Shown one piece after another: positions 53,109 to 64,000 of a stretch of 64,000 bases of DNA. Under the pieces are notes generated by a model. It was not told the DNA's origin and searched no databases. It was given only the letters and a program-made list of their open reading frames with translations. Numbering within the stretch: the stretch's first letter is position 1; the number at the start of each line of letters is the position of its first letter. The stretch is taken from contig CM055097.1 in the NCBI GenBank assembly GCA_029204225.1, forward strand, positions 54,587,855 through 54,651,854, given 5' to 3'. The position numbers were made by a program, and so were the translations under genes. Source of the stretch: Diphasiastrum complanatum. Lineage: Eukaryota; Streptophyta; Lycopodiopsida; Lycopodiales; Lycopodiaceae.

Positions 53109-55472
53109 ATAGATTAGCATTTTCTTGCTGTTTAGCTTGCATGCACTCATCTTGTGATTTTTGTTTGTGGAATGGATGTGTGGGGAGTAGTTTAGTGTGG
53201 AGTAGAGGTTAGAATTGATGTTTTTTCATGATTTGCTGCTTGTATAATCTATGGAGAGAGATTTAGAGGTGAGAAACATCAGATCCCAGCACCCTATCCT
53301 TTTCATAAATCCTAAAAATCAAAAAATAAAAAAAAAACCATGTAGTTTTGACAAACTGTCCAAAAAAGAGCCAAAAAAACACCTATCAGACCTCATAACT
53401 TTCTGATTTGCTCAAACCAACCTTCGCCCACCTGGCAGTACGTTCCGCCACATTATCAATACCTACAACTAGTCAGACGAAGGTTATTTCCCAGCCAATT
53501 TGCCAAAATTGCCAAAAAAATAGCCAGAAAAATGAAAAGCCCTTTGTAAAAAATGTCCAGAACACCCCAGACAACCTTTGCCCAAAACACACAGATAACC
53601 TTCGCCCAGCTTCATTTTTAGCATCAGAGCCATCTTGGAGGGCGAAGGTTAATACTGAGTATACGGTCTCTGGCGAAGGTTATTAGACACCAAATATAGA
53701 AATTTGCCATTAGAACCCTCGCCAACTTCAATATCTGCAAAAGTAGTTACTGTAAAGCCTCACCAGTTTGCCAGCAGCTACTTTTCTATGTTTTCTAGCT
53801 TCAGTGAAGTCAACGAAGGTTAATATTGAGAATAAGTGGTCAGGCGAACGTTCCCAGTACTCAGAGAAAAATTTAAGTCCCTTGAACCTTCGCCAACCTT
53901 CATAAACCTTCGCCAGTATATCATTAATCTTCGTTGAGCTCAAAACTAGGTATTTCGCTAGGCAGTTTCAACGATAGATGTGACTAAATTGACCCCTAAC
54001 CAAAGGTGGTGTATTTCAACCACGTATGGCAAACGGCTCACTCTTCTATTTCAAAGAGGTCAGGTTAGTGACTCAAGTATGCACAAAGCGATTCATTTCA
54101 TTTCCAAATACTATATCGATGAATCTTGGAATTGAATGCATAAATCAAGAATTAACTTACCACTATGATAATTTTGGAGAACCATACATTTCTTACTATA
54201 GGAAAACTATCCCCACAACCCATGACACATAATCCCTTCTTGTATTGTAATGAAATACATCTATGCATGTAGATCCCATTAGTTTTGCATCATAACGTAA
54301 CTACACCACGACAAGGCCAACATGCAACTTTTTGATAACAATAGAACCAATGTGTACCTCCTATATCAAAGTGTACTTATGTATAGAAATACCTTTATCA
54401 CTTCATCACATAGGACTAAAGTAAAAACATTGTGACTCGGCCTCAAGTGCAAAAAGTGTGATAGTCATAGAAATAACGTGTACCTCATATGTAAAGGGAA
54501 GTCGGTGCCTTCAGGAGTTACCCCAAACATGAGTTGAAGGTCAGTAGGATGCGCTTGAGAATGCTTTCTATTTTATCATACATGCATGGTATTGACCGAA
54601 GAAATGCGCTCAGGTTTGCAATTTTGGTCATAGACATATCTTGTAGGCTGCAACAGGTCTGATCTTTGGCCACAACTAAACTGATGCGATTCCAACCAGC
54701 TCCAAATTATGCACTCAAATTGATGATGGACCACTATAGGTCTTTTACGTGTCACAACAGGGCACAAGTAGGGATTTTTTTGGATCACTGGCACATCTGA
54801 TAGGCTGCAACAGACTACGGAACTGATTCATATCACAAGATTGGTAGGAGTCTCTTACAAAAATTGCAAAACCAGTAGAGGTTCAGAGCATCACAGGTGC
54901 GACTGACTACCATCCTCTTTGACCTTAGTAGATGCAATAGAATGCTCAAAAAATAATGCCAACGATTGTTGTTGGAGTCTGTGTCAAAGATCCGTGATGT
55001 AACTGGTTTGGATCTCCTTCCATTTGGATGGTAGTGGTGCGCTCAGTATGGCATGATAGCAGCCAAGTAGATTGGGCCTTCAAAGGACAGTCAGGCGCAC
55101 GAGGAACACTGATGATTGCAACACCATGCAGCCCATGGATCAATTAGTATTGAGTAGTATCTCTGGTCGTCAACTGGCAGATCTCTGTCTTATATGTAGA
55201 ACTATGTCTGACTGAAACTTAGGGTCATGACATGTGTAGATAAGGAACTATCTTCCATACTATCTCAATGCAACACCCTCACTCCCATTCTCTTGTTTTC
55301 AAGGCAACCAACAAATTCCACTTCCGACACTAACACATAGCACAAGCAACCAACAAGGCAAGAAACTAACTATCATTCCATGATTGATACTCTACTATAG
55401 TCATCACCACAACTAACAACACATAATTAGCCCACTCCACTCAACTCTCAACACTGAAACATTCGTCCCTAC
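53109..55472. other. Non-coding remnant after the gypsy primer site
   Basis: No Gag or Pol similarity is found downstream of the primer site, so the element may be non-autonomous or replaced. It includes the CTTCGCC motif field (53410-53945) and, at 54640 and 54796, two copies of TAGGCTGCAACAG. The remainder is ordinary AT-rich sequence. Confidence 0.5.
53410..53945. repeat. Field of CTTCGCC / GGCGAAGG motifs
   Basis: About a dozen copies of AACCTTCGCC or its complement GGCGAAGGTTA at irregular spacing of 25-100 bp on both strands, for instance near 53421, 53475, 53600, 53641, 53671, 53812, 53885, 53905 and 53925. It is not a simple tandem array. Confidence 0.75.
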
Positions 55473-55876
55473 ATTTACTATTTGCATATGCAGCTACGTA
55501 TGATCTCAGGATTCACATCGTGGACGAGAAGACAACCTTCTTGCATGGTGAGTTAGACGAAGAGGTCTACATGGATCAACCCCTAGGCTATATCTCGAAT
55601 TCACTTCCTACTTATGCATGCAGAATGCATAGGAGTATCTACGGTCTGAAGCAGTCAGTGCGACAATGGTACAAAAAGAAAGATCAAGCCCTAAAATCAT
55701 TAGGATTCAAGCCACTAATGGCTGATTCCAATGTGTATGTAAGAATTACAGATGGGAAGATCATCATTGTAGCTGTGTATGTGGATGACACTCTGATACT
55801 CTGCAAGAGTGAGAAACTTATTGTTGAAGTGAAGTATGATATCTCGAAACATTTCGAGATTGCAGATTTGGAATAA
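55473..55876 (+). pseudogene. Copia RT fragment
   Basis: The plus-strand reading LLFAYAATYDLRIHIVDEKT (first catalytic Asp) continues in one frame with FLHGELDEEVYMDQP, SIYGLKQSVRQWYKKKD and AVYVDDTLILCKSEKL (catalytic box 55778-55789) to FEIADLE and a stop at 55874. It covers the catalytic middle of RT without damage but has no N-terminal part and no RNase H. The right end runs straight into the GCCATGTGGCA minisatellite. It does not belong to Copia-H, which has its own RT. Confidence 0.88.
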
Positions 55877-55884
55877 GCCAGATG

Positions 55885-56586
<702 letters not shown>

Positions 56587-56590
<4 letters not shown>

Positions 56591-56924
56591 CCCAAATTGG
56601 TCGGATTCCGTAAAAAATGGTCAAAAGTTCAAACGGGTGGTGTCCACAGGTTCGTGGGCTCGACACAAACCCACGGGTTCATTCACAGCTCAGTTCTGAC
56701 GCCGTTTGACGAGGGGAATGCCACTAAATGGACTATTTTCTAGCATTTACGAGAATTGGTCCTATGTTGCACGCCGAGACGAACCTGCAGGACTAAACCG
56801 GGCTCCAAACGATTCAGTGTTCACACAAAAATGTGCGTCCGAACCAGAAACCCTATACGCATTCCTAGGATTCTAGGCCCGTCGAAATTGGTCGGATTCG
56901 GTAAAAAACGGTCAGAACTTCAAA
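56587..56924. repeat. Direct repeat pair 'AAATTGGTCGGATTC'
   Basis: AAATTGGTCGGATTCCGTAA at 56592 recurs with two changes at 56886, about 294 bp later, each followed by AAA(A)TGGTCA(A/G)AA(C/G)TTCAAA-like sequence. No gene lies between the copies. Confidence 0.65.
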
Positions 56925-57290
56925 TTTTCTTAAGACTCAAATTTTTCGAAGACTGGAATTTTTCCAAGACTCGAATTGTTGGAAAGACTCAAGTTTTTTT
57001 GAAGACTTGAATTTTTCCAATGACTTGAATTTTTCCAAAGGATTAAATAATTCCACAGACTCAAATTTTTCCAAAGACTCGAATTTTTCCGAAGGATCGA
57101 AGGACCCTTTATATTGTCAAGTCAAATTTTTCAAAAGACTAGAAATTTTTCAAAAAACTCAATTTTTTTTCCACAAACTTGAATTTTTTAGAAGAGTAGC
57201 ATATTTCCAAAGACTTGAATTTTTTTAAAGGCTCAAATTTTTTTCAAGGACTCGAATTTTTCCAAAGGCTCGAATGTTAGATATTTGAGA
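56925..57290 (+). repeat. Minisatellite 'GACTCGAATTTTTCCAAA'
   Basis: Roughly 18-20 tandem units of 16-20 bp, reverse complement of 26600-26770. It sits directly upstream of a Helitron-like 3' end. Confidence 0.88.
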
Positions 57291-57665
57291 TGCAAGATGT
57301 GCGAGATCGGCCATGATCCAAATCATTGGCCGCCACCTAGATCGGCCTCCATTGCCCGTCAACGATGGACACTCTTTACTAGTATATATATAAAACTATT
57401 TGTGCACATGTGGTGCGCATGTGTATGGGTGCACCCATGCATCCTACTCTCCTCACCCATGCATACACACTTTCTTAACTAAAAATGATGGGGAGGGAGA
57501 TGCATGTACGGGGAAAGTGCATATTCCCATACATTTGCACATTGTGTGCATTGGGGGGTGGGCCCCAGAAAGGTTCCCCACCCCTTCCTCCCAATCACTA
57601 AATTCAAATATCTTTCTCTAAATTCAAATATTTAAAGTTTGAAGTTAAGGTTTTATTTTCTTCAC
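57280..57665 (+). repeat. Block repeated in inverted orientation at 26219-26600
   Basis: Near-complete match to the reverse complement of 26219-26600. The similarity runs through the CTAG end at 57379-57382 and on for about 280 bp, so the copied unit was longer than the presumed Helitron end. Confidence 0.85.
57354..57382 (+). mobile_element. Helitron-like 3' end, degenerate
   Basis: GCCCGTC-AAC-GATGGAC (two mismatches in a 7-bp stem), then ACTCTTTA and CTAG, followed by T. This is the arrangement of Helitron 3' termini: short hairpin, about ten bases, CTRR, insertion before T. No Rep/helicase gene is nearby. Confidence 0.5.
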
Positions 57666-57834
57666 ACACTTCAATGTGCTTTAAACTTTAGCCAATAATC
57701 TTTATTACATGGCTTTCTTATTTATTTTGAATTACCAAAGTTTTACCCATTAATCATGAACATAAAAATTTTCTTGACTACCTAAAACTGCTTCTTCTTT
57801 TTTTCAATCCTTCAAATCTCTATCTTTAACCACA
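57666..57834. other. Spacer without gene
   Basis: AT-rich, no feature seen. Confidence 0.55.
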
Positions 57835-58060
57835 AGAATTTTTCCAAAGACTCGAATTTTTCTAAAAGATTGAAAAACCCTTTGTACTGTCAAGTCAAAT
57901 TTGTTCGAAGACTCGAATTTTTCGAAAGACTCAATTTTATTTTCCAAAGACTAGAATTTTTCCGAAGACTCGAATTTTTCCGAAGGCTCGAATTTTTCTA
58001 AAGGCTCGAATTTTCCCAAATACTCGAATGTTTGATATTCGAAATGCGAGATGTGCAAGA
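57835..58060 (+). repeat. Second 'GACTCGAATTTTTCC' minisatellite
   Basis: About ten units as at 56925-57290, again directly upstream of a Helitron-like 3' end, so minisatellite and end form one repeated module. Confidence 0.87.
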
Positions 58061-58107
58061 TTGGCCATCATCCAAATCATCGGCTGCCACCTAGATCGGC
58101 CTCCATT

Positions 58108-58136
58108 GCCCGTCAACGACGGGCACTCTTTACTAG
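58108..58136 (+). mobile_element. Helitron-like 3' end, intact hairpin
   Basis: GCCCGTC-AAC-GACGGGC forms a perfect 7-bp stem with a 3-base loop (58108-58124), then 8 bases ACTCTTTA and CTAG (58133-58136), followed by TATATATATA. It fits a Helitron 3' terminus inserted in AT-rich DNA. The 5' terminus (TC...) was not located. Confidence 0.6.
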
Positions 58137-58214
58137 TATATATATATAAACAATTGTTGCTAGAACCTCCCGCCGCGGCGGGATGCTCTGAAATACATTG
58201 TGAAATATATATGT

Positions 58215-58216
<2 letters not shown>

Positions 58217-58251
<35 letters not shown>
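58217..58251. repeat. (TG)n microsatellite
   Basis: About 16 TG units, close to ATATATAT at 58270-58283. Confidence 0.95.
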
Positions 58252-58253
<2 letters not shown>

Positions 58254-59340
58254 TGTTATGTAATACATACATATATATATATATTGCATATTGATGGATA
58301 TTACATTAAAATATTTATTTTTATTTTTATATAGACAACTGATATATATATGTAAATTTCATTTTATAGTTACAATACATTTACATGCATCTTATATAAA
58401 TGTCCATTTGAATTGACTATTTCAAATACATTTCACATAACAGTATATATGTAATCTTATAAACATGATCTAGATTATATCTAAAAGTAACTTACTTTAG
58501 TAATAGAGTATGAGCGACCAAACTGAGCTTACTTCTGAATTGGAATGTGACTGACCATAGAGACCTGACTTTGAAAGACTTGAGTGTCTCTTGAAAGAAC
58601 CTCTTTATATATACTATTGTCGAGCTTCGTCCATGTCATCAATCCGCGTGAAAATGTTTCTTTTCTCTTTTTTAAAGACACCTCAGCAATCCGCGTTTTC
58701 TCACATATTGTCTAGGCCAGTTACTGTCCCAAGTGTACTATCCAAACATGCTTCGTTTTTAAAACTCGTATTTGTCATGTCACTGATCTGAACCTTGTTA
58801 TTATTTGAAACTGGATTTTTAACTACATAATCACGGATTGATGACCTGGCATGGTTCTATATATATTTAATCCAATCCTTTGTTTCTTTCTTTGAGAGCA
58901 GAATAATTCACGGATCGATGACCTGGCATGGTTCCATATATATTTAATCCAATCCTTTGTCTCTTTCTTTGAGAGCATAATAGAAGCGTCGCAGAACTAT
59001 AACAAGAAAATAATGAATCTTACTAGCTTCCTTATGAACTTGAGCTTGTTTACTGAGGTTGTTTCTTGAGCTCTTGAGTTTATTCCTTGTGATTCTTAGT
59101 ATAATTCTTATCATTATTTTTTGACTTGCTATATTTATCTCTTAAGATCCTAACTATGTCTTGGTCTGGACTCCTAAATCTTAAAACTTGATAGCATACA
59201 AAAACCAAACATACAATTTGTTTATTTGGGCTTCTCCTCCAACTGTGGCAGGAGGAGGGTTTAAATTTTAGGCCCTCAATCATACATTGCATGAAAATTA
59301 TTTTGATGTTCTATTTGACATATTATTTGAACTGTATTTT
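58252..59340. other. Intergenic region upstream of Copia-H
   Basis: No gene found. It contains the 77-bp tandem duplication at 58832-58984. The 5' LTR and gag of Copia-H, which should lie here, are not recognisable. Confidence 0.5.
58832..58984. repeat. 77-bp tandem duplication
   Basis: Two adjacent copies beginning CACGGATTGATGACC and CACGGATCGATGACC, with only a few differences, each containing CATGGTTC(T/C)ATATATATTTA and ending TCTTTGAGAGCA. Confidence 0.92.
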
Positions 59341-59349
59341 TTGCAAGTA

Positions 59350-60420
59350 TTCTACTGCTCATATCATCTAATAGAGCTATGTTGTCTAGTTATTCTCCTA
59401 GTTACACTCAGAGATATGTCATTTTAGGAGATGGTAGTCAACATGATGTTTCAAGAATAGGAAGCTTGAGTTTACTCACAATTGAAAGTTCTAAAGTTCT
59501 TCGAAATGTATTGCATGTACCAACCATGCAAAAGGACTTATTGTCAGTAGCCCACATGACAGATGTGGGCATCAAAGTTCTGTTTCTTGACAATGATTGC
59601 AGGCTAATGGACACAAAAAGTGGAAAGCAGCTTGCAACAGGCTTATGGAGGGAGAACCTGTATCATGCAGAAATTCTTTTTGCATGTGACGAAGTTTCAG
59701 CCGTCGAAGACAAGATGCATGCATTATGGCATGCTAGGCTCTATCACATGAGCATGCGAAGCATTCTTGATGCAGCAAAGAAAAAGTTGTTTGAAGGGGT
59801 TGATTTTGACATCAATATTCCCACTTCATATCATCCATGTGATTCTTGCATGCTGGGCAAGATGACTCGCTCTCCATTCAGTAAGGAGGGCCATAGATCT
59901 AAAGAACTTCTTGAATTAGTTCACTCAGATGTTTGTGGACCTTTGCTTGTTAACTCTATTGGAAGTGCACGCTATTTTGTCACATTCATTGACGATTTTA
60001 GTCGATTAGCAATGGTTTATTTTATTGATAATAAAAGTGACATTCTTTCAAAATTTAAAGAATTTCTCAGTTTTGTGCACTCTAAGACTTCAAAGGGAGT
60101 TAGACAACTATGTTCAGATCGTGGTGGTGAATATATTTCTGCAAAATTTCAAGAGTTTTGTACCAACAATAACATTCTACATTAGTTTACGGCTGTGTAC
60201 ACCCCTCAGCACAATGGTGTTGCAGAACGGCGGAATCGAACTCTTGTTGAGGCAGCACGCTGCATGATGATTCATGCAAAGTTACCTGCTAAATTTTGGG
60301 CAGAAGCAGTTAATACTGCCAATTACTTGCAGAATCGTACTTTACAATCTCTAGATAAGGAGAAAACTCCTTCTGAATGTTTGGATTGGGAAAAAGCCCA
60401 AGTTAACACATGTTAGAATT
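59350..60420 (+). pseudogene. Copia-H protease end and integrase (broken)
   Basis: Just before the ATG at 59379 a shifted frame reads STAHI, a remnant of the protease SGAxxHI motif. The main frame then has QRYVILGDGSQHDV, LRNVLHVPTMQKDLLSVAHM, the integrase zinc region ALWHARLYHMS and CDSCMLGKMTRS, HSDVCGPLLVN, FVTFIDDFSRLAMVYF and QLCSDRGGEYIS. A stop (tag) sits at about 60183 after NNNILH; beyond it TAVYTPQHNGVAERRNRT and LPAKFWAEAVNTANYLQN follow. A frameshift near 60390 breaks the THVRIFGCLAY segment. All three catalytic acidic residues are present apart from the stop. Gag and most of the protease are missing. Confidence 0.9.
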
Positions 60421-60491
60421 TTTGGATGTCTAGCATATTTATTTGTTCCTAAACAATAAGCTAGACAATACTGCTATGCCAAGAATTCTAG

Positions 60492-62474
60492 TTGGATATG
60501 ATGCAATCTCAAATTATAAGATTTACATTCCAACTACAAAGAAATTTCATTTTTTTTAGAGATGTACGCTTTGATGAATCAAAGTTCATAGATGATTCTA
60601 TATTCCATAAAAAGGAAGATGCAGATGTTCTAAGATATGATGTTTTCAGACTGTTTCATGCTACTCCTAAAGAGCAGCCTATTGTTCCAACTATGTATGA
60701 ACCTCTTCTTGATGAAGAAGAAGAAGAAGAAGAAATCATTGAACATGCAGGTGAGGAAGAAGAAGAATTCGAAGATGAGGAAGCTGCTACATCACGGCCA
60801 AGGAGAGAAAGACGAGAGCCAGTTCGCCTCCAGAGAGAATTTGGATATTTTGTGGAAGCTCCATCAACTTATGAAGAAGCAATGCAAAGTAAAGAACGAG
60901 ATCAATGGCGCAAAGCTATGGATGAAGAGATGGAGTCCATGTATCGACACCAAGTTTGGAAGCTACAACCTTTACCACCAGGAAGAAAGGCTATAGATTG
61001 CAAATGGCTCTATAAGCTAAAATTTTCACCTGAAGATGATATTATACACTTCAAGGCTCGCCTTGTAGCAAAAGGTTATTCTCAAAAGTTTGGAGTCGAC
61101 TATTTTGATACGTTTTCTCCCATTGTAAAGCAAGCTAGCATACGTTTGTTAGTTGCTTTGGCCGCTTATTATGATCTGGAAATGCATCAAATAGATGAGA
61201 AAACAGCATATTTGTATGGCACACTTGCTGAAACTATTTTTATGAAGCAGCCATCAGGCTATGTGAGTAGACATCATCCTAGTTGGGTTTTCTTACTTTT
61301 AAAAGGTATATATGGTTTAAAGCAATCCGCTAGGCAATGGAATAAGAAGATAGATCAAGTCCTAAGAGCATTGGGGTTCATACCATTTATTCCTGATGGT
61401 AATGTTTATTTCAAAAGGGTGAATGAGTATTATGTATTGTTGACAGTCTATGTTGATGATTCATTGTTGATAGGAAATTCTAATCCTTTCATCAATCATT
61501 GTAAGAAGTTAATTGGCTCTATCTTTGATGTTTCAGACCTTGGAGAGACAAAATTTTGCCTTGGAATTCAAATTCATCATGACAGGGTAAAAGGCACCAT
61601 TGCACTTCATCAACAACATTATATTTTGAAGATTCTGAAGGACTACAATATGCTGGAGTGCAAAGGCAAAGACATTCCTATGCTACCTGGAGTCAAATTA
61701 TCCAAGGAAGATGGAGCGAAGACTGAAGAGGAACATGAAAAAATGTCCAAAATTCCTTATCACAATTTGATTGGATCTTTAATGTATCTCACTACTTGGA
61801 CACGGCCTGATATTGCCTATGCAGTTCATACTCTTAGTCAGTTTTCTACTAATCCTGGTGTTATTCATTGGAAGCATGCTAAACATGTTTTACAATATTT
61901 GAAAGCTACTTCTGATTATGGACCTGTTTTCTCTAAACAAGATGGTCTATCACTTGCTTCATACAATGATGCCAGTTGGGCTTCTAATGTGGATGATTAT
62001 AAAAGCATTACAGGAGGATGTAGTATACTTTCAGGGGCAGCCATCACATGGATATGCAAGAAGCAATCTTTTGTTGCTCAATCCTCTTGCGAAGCGGAAT
62101 ATATCGTAGCCTCAAGAGTTTCTAATGAAGTAGTTTGGTTGCGATTCATGCTTGAACATCTACATCAACTTGATGAAGGCCCAAGTTCTTTATTTATTGA
62201 CAACACTTCTGCTATTGTACTTTCAAAAGACGTTGTATTTCATGGAAGGACCAAACATATTCATGTCAAGTATCATCCTTTGAGAGATCTAGTCAAGAAG
62301 AAGATTATCTCCCCTATCTTCACTCAAGTAACATGGTTGCAGATATTCTTACAAAGCCACTCCATGCAAAATTATTTCATCGTCATAGGAAGAAGCTTGG
62401 AGTATGTAAAATTGACCAAACATAGGAAGGAGCTGTTATGGTTTAAGTTTGATCAATTTCACCATGTATTTTAG
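60492..62474 (+). CDS. Copia-H reverse transcriptase and RNase H, 660-codon open frame
   Basis: The longest open frame of the window. From the integrase-RT junction: FFRDVRFDESKFIDD, a strongly acidic linker with runs of Glu at about residues 76-101, the motif RPRRERREPVRLQREFGYF, then RT (QWRKAMDEEMESMYRHQVW; ARLVAKGYSQKFGVDYFDTF; LEMHQIDEKTAYLYG with the first Asp; TVYVDDSLLIGNS at 61449-61460) and RNase H (TTWTRPDIAYAVHTLSQF; YNDASWASNVDDYK; QSSCEAEYIVASRVS; SLFIDNTSAIVL). At about 62320 a one-base shift replaces the true end: another frame has MVADILTKPLHAKLFHRH. The listed ATG is only the first in frame; the natural product would be part of a polyprotein. YNDASW for the usual YsDADW keeps the Asp. 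Confidence 0.88.
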   Translation: MDMMQSQIIRFTFQLQRNFIFFRDVRFDESKFIDDSIFHKKEDADVLRYDVFRLFHATPKEQPIVPTMYEPLLDEEEEEEEIIEHAGEEEEEFEDEEAATSRPRRERREPVRLQREFGYFVEAPSTYEEAMQSKERDQWRKAMDEEMESMYRHQVWKLQPLPPGRKAIDCKWLYKLKFSPEDDIIHFKARLVAKGYSQKFGVDYFDTFSPIVKQASIRLLVALAAYYDLEMHQIDEKTAYLYGTLAETIFMKQPSGYVSRHHPSWVFLLLKGIYGLKQSARQWNKKIDQVLRALGFIPFIPDGNVYFKRVNEYYVLLTVYVDDSLLIGNSNPFINHCKKLIGSIFDVSDLGETKFCLGIQIHHDRVKGTIALHQQHYILKILKDYNMLECKGKDIPMLPGVKLSKEDGAKTEEEHEKMSKIPYHNLIGSLMYLTTWTRPDIAYAVHTLSQFSTNPGVIHWKHAKHVLQYLKATSDYGPVFSKQDGLSLASYNDASWASNVDDYKSITGGCSILSGAAITWICKKQSFVAQSSCEAEYIVASRVSNEVVWLRFMLEHLHQLDEGPSSLFIDNTSAIVLSKDVVFHGRTKHIHVKYHPLRDLVKKKIISPIFTQVTWLQIFLQSHSMQNYFIVIGRSLEYVKLTKHRKELLWFKFDQFHHVF

Positions 62475-63523
62475 CGCCACACAACTTTAATTTGCGTTGT
62501 ATTCTCTCAAAGTTTAAATAGGCTTACCAAGTTTGTAAACATTATCAAAATTTATTGTAAAGGTTTCAAAACTTTGAGTAGGCCCATAAGTTGTACATGG
62601 GACCCTAGGGGGCAATTTTACATGCTACCAACTATATGTTGGAACTACATGAATTTTCTTATGTTGTAGGAGGGCACATTTTTCCTATATAGGAAACTTG
62701 TGGACCAAGGCAAATCCTTGCATGAAGAGGGAAAGTGCATGTTTAGCATGTGGGACACCTATTTCACCTACTTTTGACACTTGGAAGCCATGTACATCAC
62801 ATATCATTTGTTTCCAACCTATAAATGATACCTCCTCCTCCTAGATGGGTGCACTATTGGGGAGAGAGAGATTTCTTCTCACATATGCTCTTGTGATTTG
62901 CTTTTTGTGGTAGAATCTCTTGCTAACTAATGCTAGTGTAATGCTATCCTAGATTGGTGTCTTGTTGGATCTGATTTATTGCTTTGTATTATTGCTAATG
63001 TAAAGTTCTTCTTGTTGGAAATTCATGGACAACAAGCATTCATGATCCAATCGACCCAATTTGAGGAGCAATTTCCAGGATTAATGATGTTAGAATGCTC
63101 CTTACAGCATATACTATCATTTTAGTTTGTGTAGCAAGTTTCTGACGAAAGTTTCATGCAAATTTCTGCTTGCATCAGATGCTCTTCATCTTGCTCGCTG
63201 CCCTCCATAGCCAGCGGATCCCATTACTTCGAAAGTTTGATCTATTCATTGCATGTCGACAAAATTCCAATTTGCTATCAATTTCCATTTGCATGCGCAA
63301 GTACTAGTCCATGCATGTTGCATGCATGCCTCTAGAATTCTTCAGATTGCTTGCATGTTTCCATAGTTGCTTGCATGTTGATTGCATGTCACTGTATTTG
63401 CTTGCATGTTGATTGCAAGTTGCTGATTTTGATCTATATTGAGTTGTAGAAGACCATCGAGGATTCATAGGTTGGTAAACCTTGATTTAACGATCCTTTC
63501 TATCTCTATTTTCAATTCTATAA
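62432..63523 (+). repeat. Probable Copia-H 3' LTR
   Basis: Starts TGTTATGG just after a purine-rich ATAGGAAGGAGC and the true pol end (KIDQT, stop). A matching inner-outer inverted pair TGTTAT...ATAACA would end it at 63523 (1092 bp), but an earlier end near 63010 is possible. There is no 5' LTR to compare. It includes several GCTTGCATG repeats at 63350-63420. Confidence 0.5.
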
Positions 63524-63591
63524 CATGGCGGGCCACGCATGAGTAGTAATGGTCGGGGCAGAGCTTCTGTATAGTTGAAGTTTAGTCAATC

Positions 63592-63840
63592 AGAGGCTGG
63601 GGCAGGGCTTGCACTGGCGCAAGCCCTACCCCGGCCCAATTTCAGTATTTGTCTTATCCTTTTTATATTATCATTTTCAAAAACAACACCGTTTTTGTCA
63701 GCAGACCACCATTGTCTGATCAATGGAACAAAATTAGTTACACGTTTGATCAGAAAACAATATATAAACATCAAAACTGGGTCAAGGCAGGGCTTGTGCC
63801 AACGCAAGCCCTTCTCTGGCCCATTTGACATTTTGGACTG
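63592..63840. repeat. Two related GC hairpin modules
   Basis: GGGCTTGCAC-TGGC-GCAAGCCC (63605-63627) and GGGCTTGTGCCAAC-GCAAGCCC (63790-63811) are imperfect hairpins with the same arms. The flanks are also alike (GGCAGGGCTTG before; CCC...GGCCCA(A)TTT after). They are about 185 bp apart in the same orientation. Confidence 0.7.
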
Positions 63841-64000
63841 GAGCTTATGCATAAATTTTGAGACACTCGTCTTCAACGTACTTTTTAGTTAGCGTTCTAC
63901 GCTTGTGGCTTGTACAGTGGCAAGCAATCTTAGCGATGCAAGTGTCTTAATGTCGTGTCCCTATTTTTGCAATTATATAATATTATTGTCTTCGTACAAT

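Overview
The window reads as nuclear DNA of a land plant, in a gene-poor stretch built almost entirely of decayed LTR retrotransposons, tandem repeats and AT-rich filler. The plant assignment rests on LTR elements primed by initiator-Met tRNA (TGGTATCAGAGC-type sites, Ty1/copia) and Asp tRNA (TGGCGCC-type sites, Ty3/gypsy), and on copia and gypsy polyproteins of plant type. I cannot name the species. I see no host gene, rRNA, tRNA or CRISPR array.

Layout: (1) 1-13531: Gypsy-B, a complete but broken Tat/Athila-like gypsy element on the minus strand (1132-13101), sits with a perfect 5-bp target duplication inside one LTR of an older copia element, Copia-A. (2) 13532-21835: Copia-I, a minus-strand copia deletion derivative with an in-frame gag-integrase fusion. 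Its LTR has a second copy 3.3 kb away in the opposite orientation. (3) 21836-24540: Copia-J, a plus-strand copia remnant that lost the catalytic middle of its reverse transcriptase. (4) 24541-30055: minisatellites, a (GA)n tract, a block repeated in inverted orientation near 57 kb, palindromic GC-rich repeats, a long AT-rich stretch and a 'taagggcc' satellite. (5) 30056-about 45870: Gypsy-C, a second minus-strand Tat-like element, split in its gag gene by Copia-D (39322-45301, both LTRs present). (6) 46-52.5 kb: fragments of Copia-E (plus) and Copia-F (minus, gag to the start of RT). (7) 52.6-58.3 kb: a gypsy-type LTR end with an Asp primer site, a field of repeated CTTCGCC motifs, an RT fragment, minisatellites with a 238-bp (CT)n tract, and two Helitron-like 3' ends. 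(8) 59.3-63.5 kb: Copia-H (plus), with the longest open frame of the window (660 codons, RT plus RNase H). (9) The right edge holds two related hairpin modules.

None of the elements looks capable of moving on its own: every pol gene has stops, frameshifts or deletions. The most interesting signal is a third coding region lying in sense orientation between pol and the 3' LTR of both gypsy elements. Its C-terminal part is recognisably conserved between two otherwise diverged elements. Both elements also share a Gag with four zinc-knuckle-like motifs and unusual protease active-site sequences.
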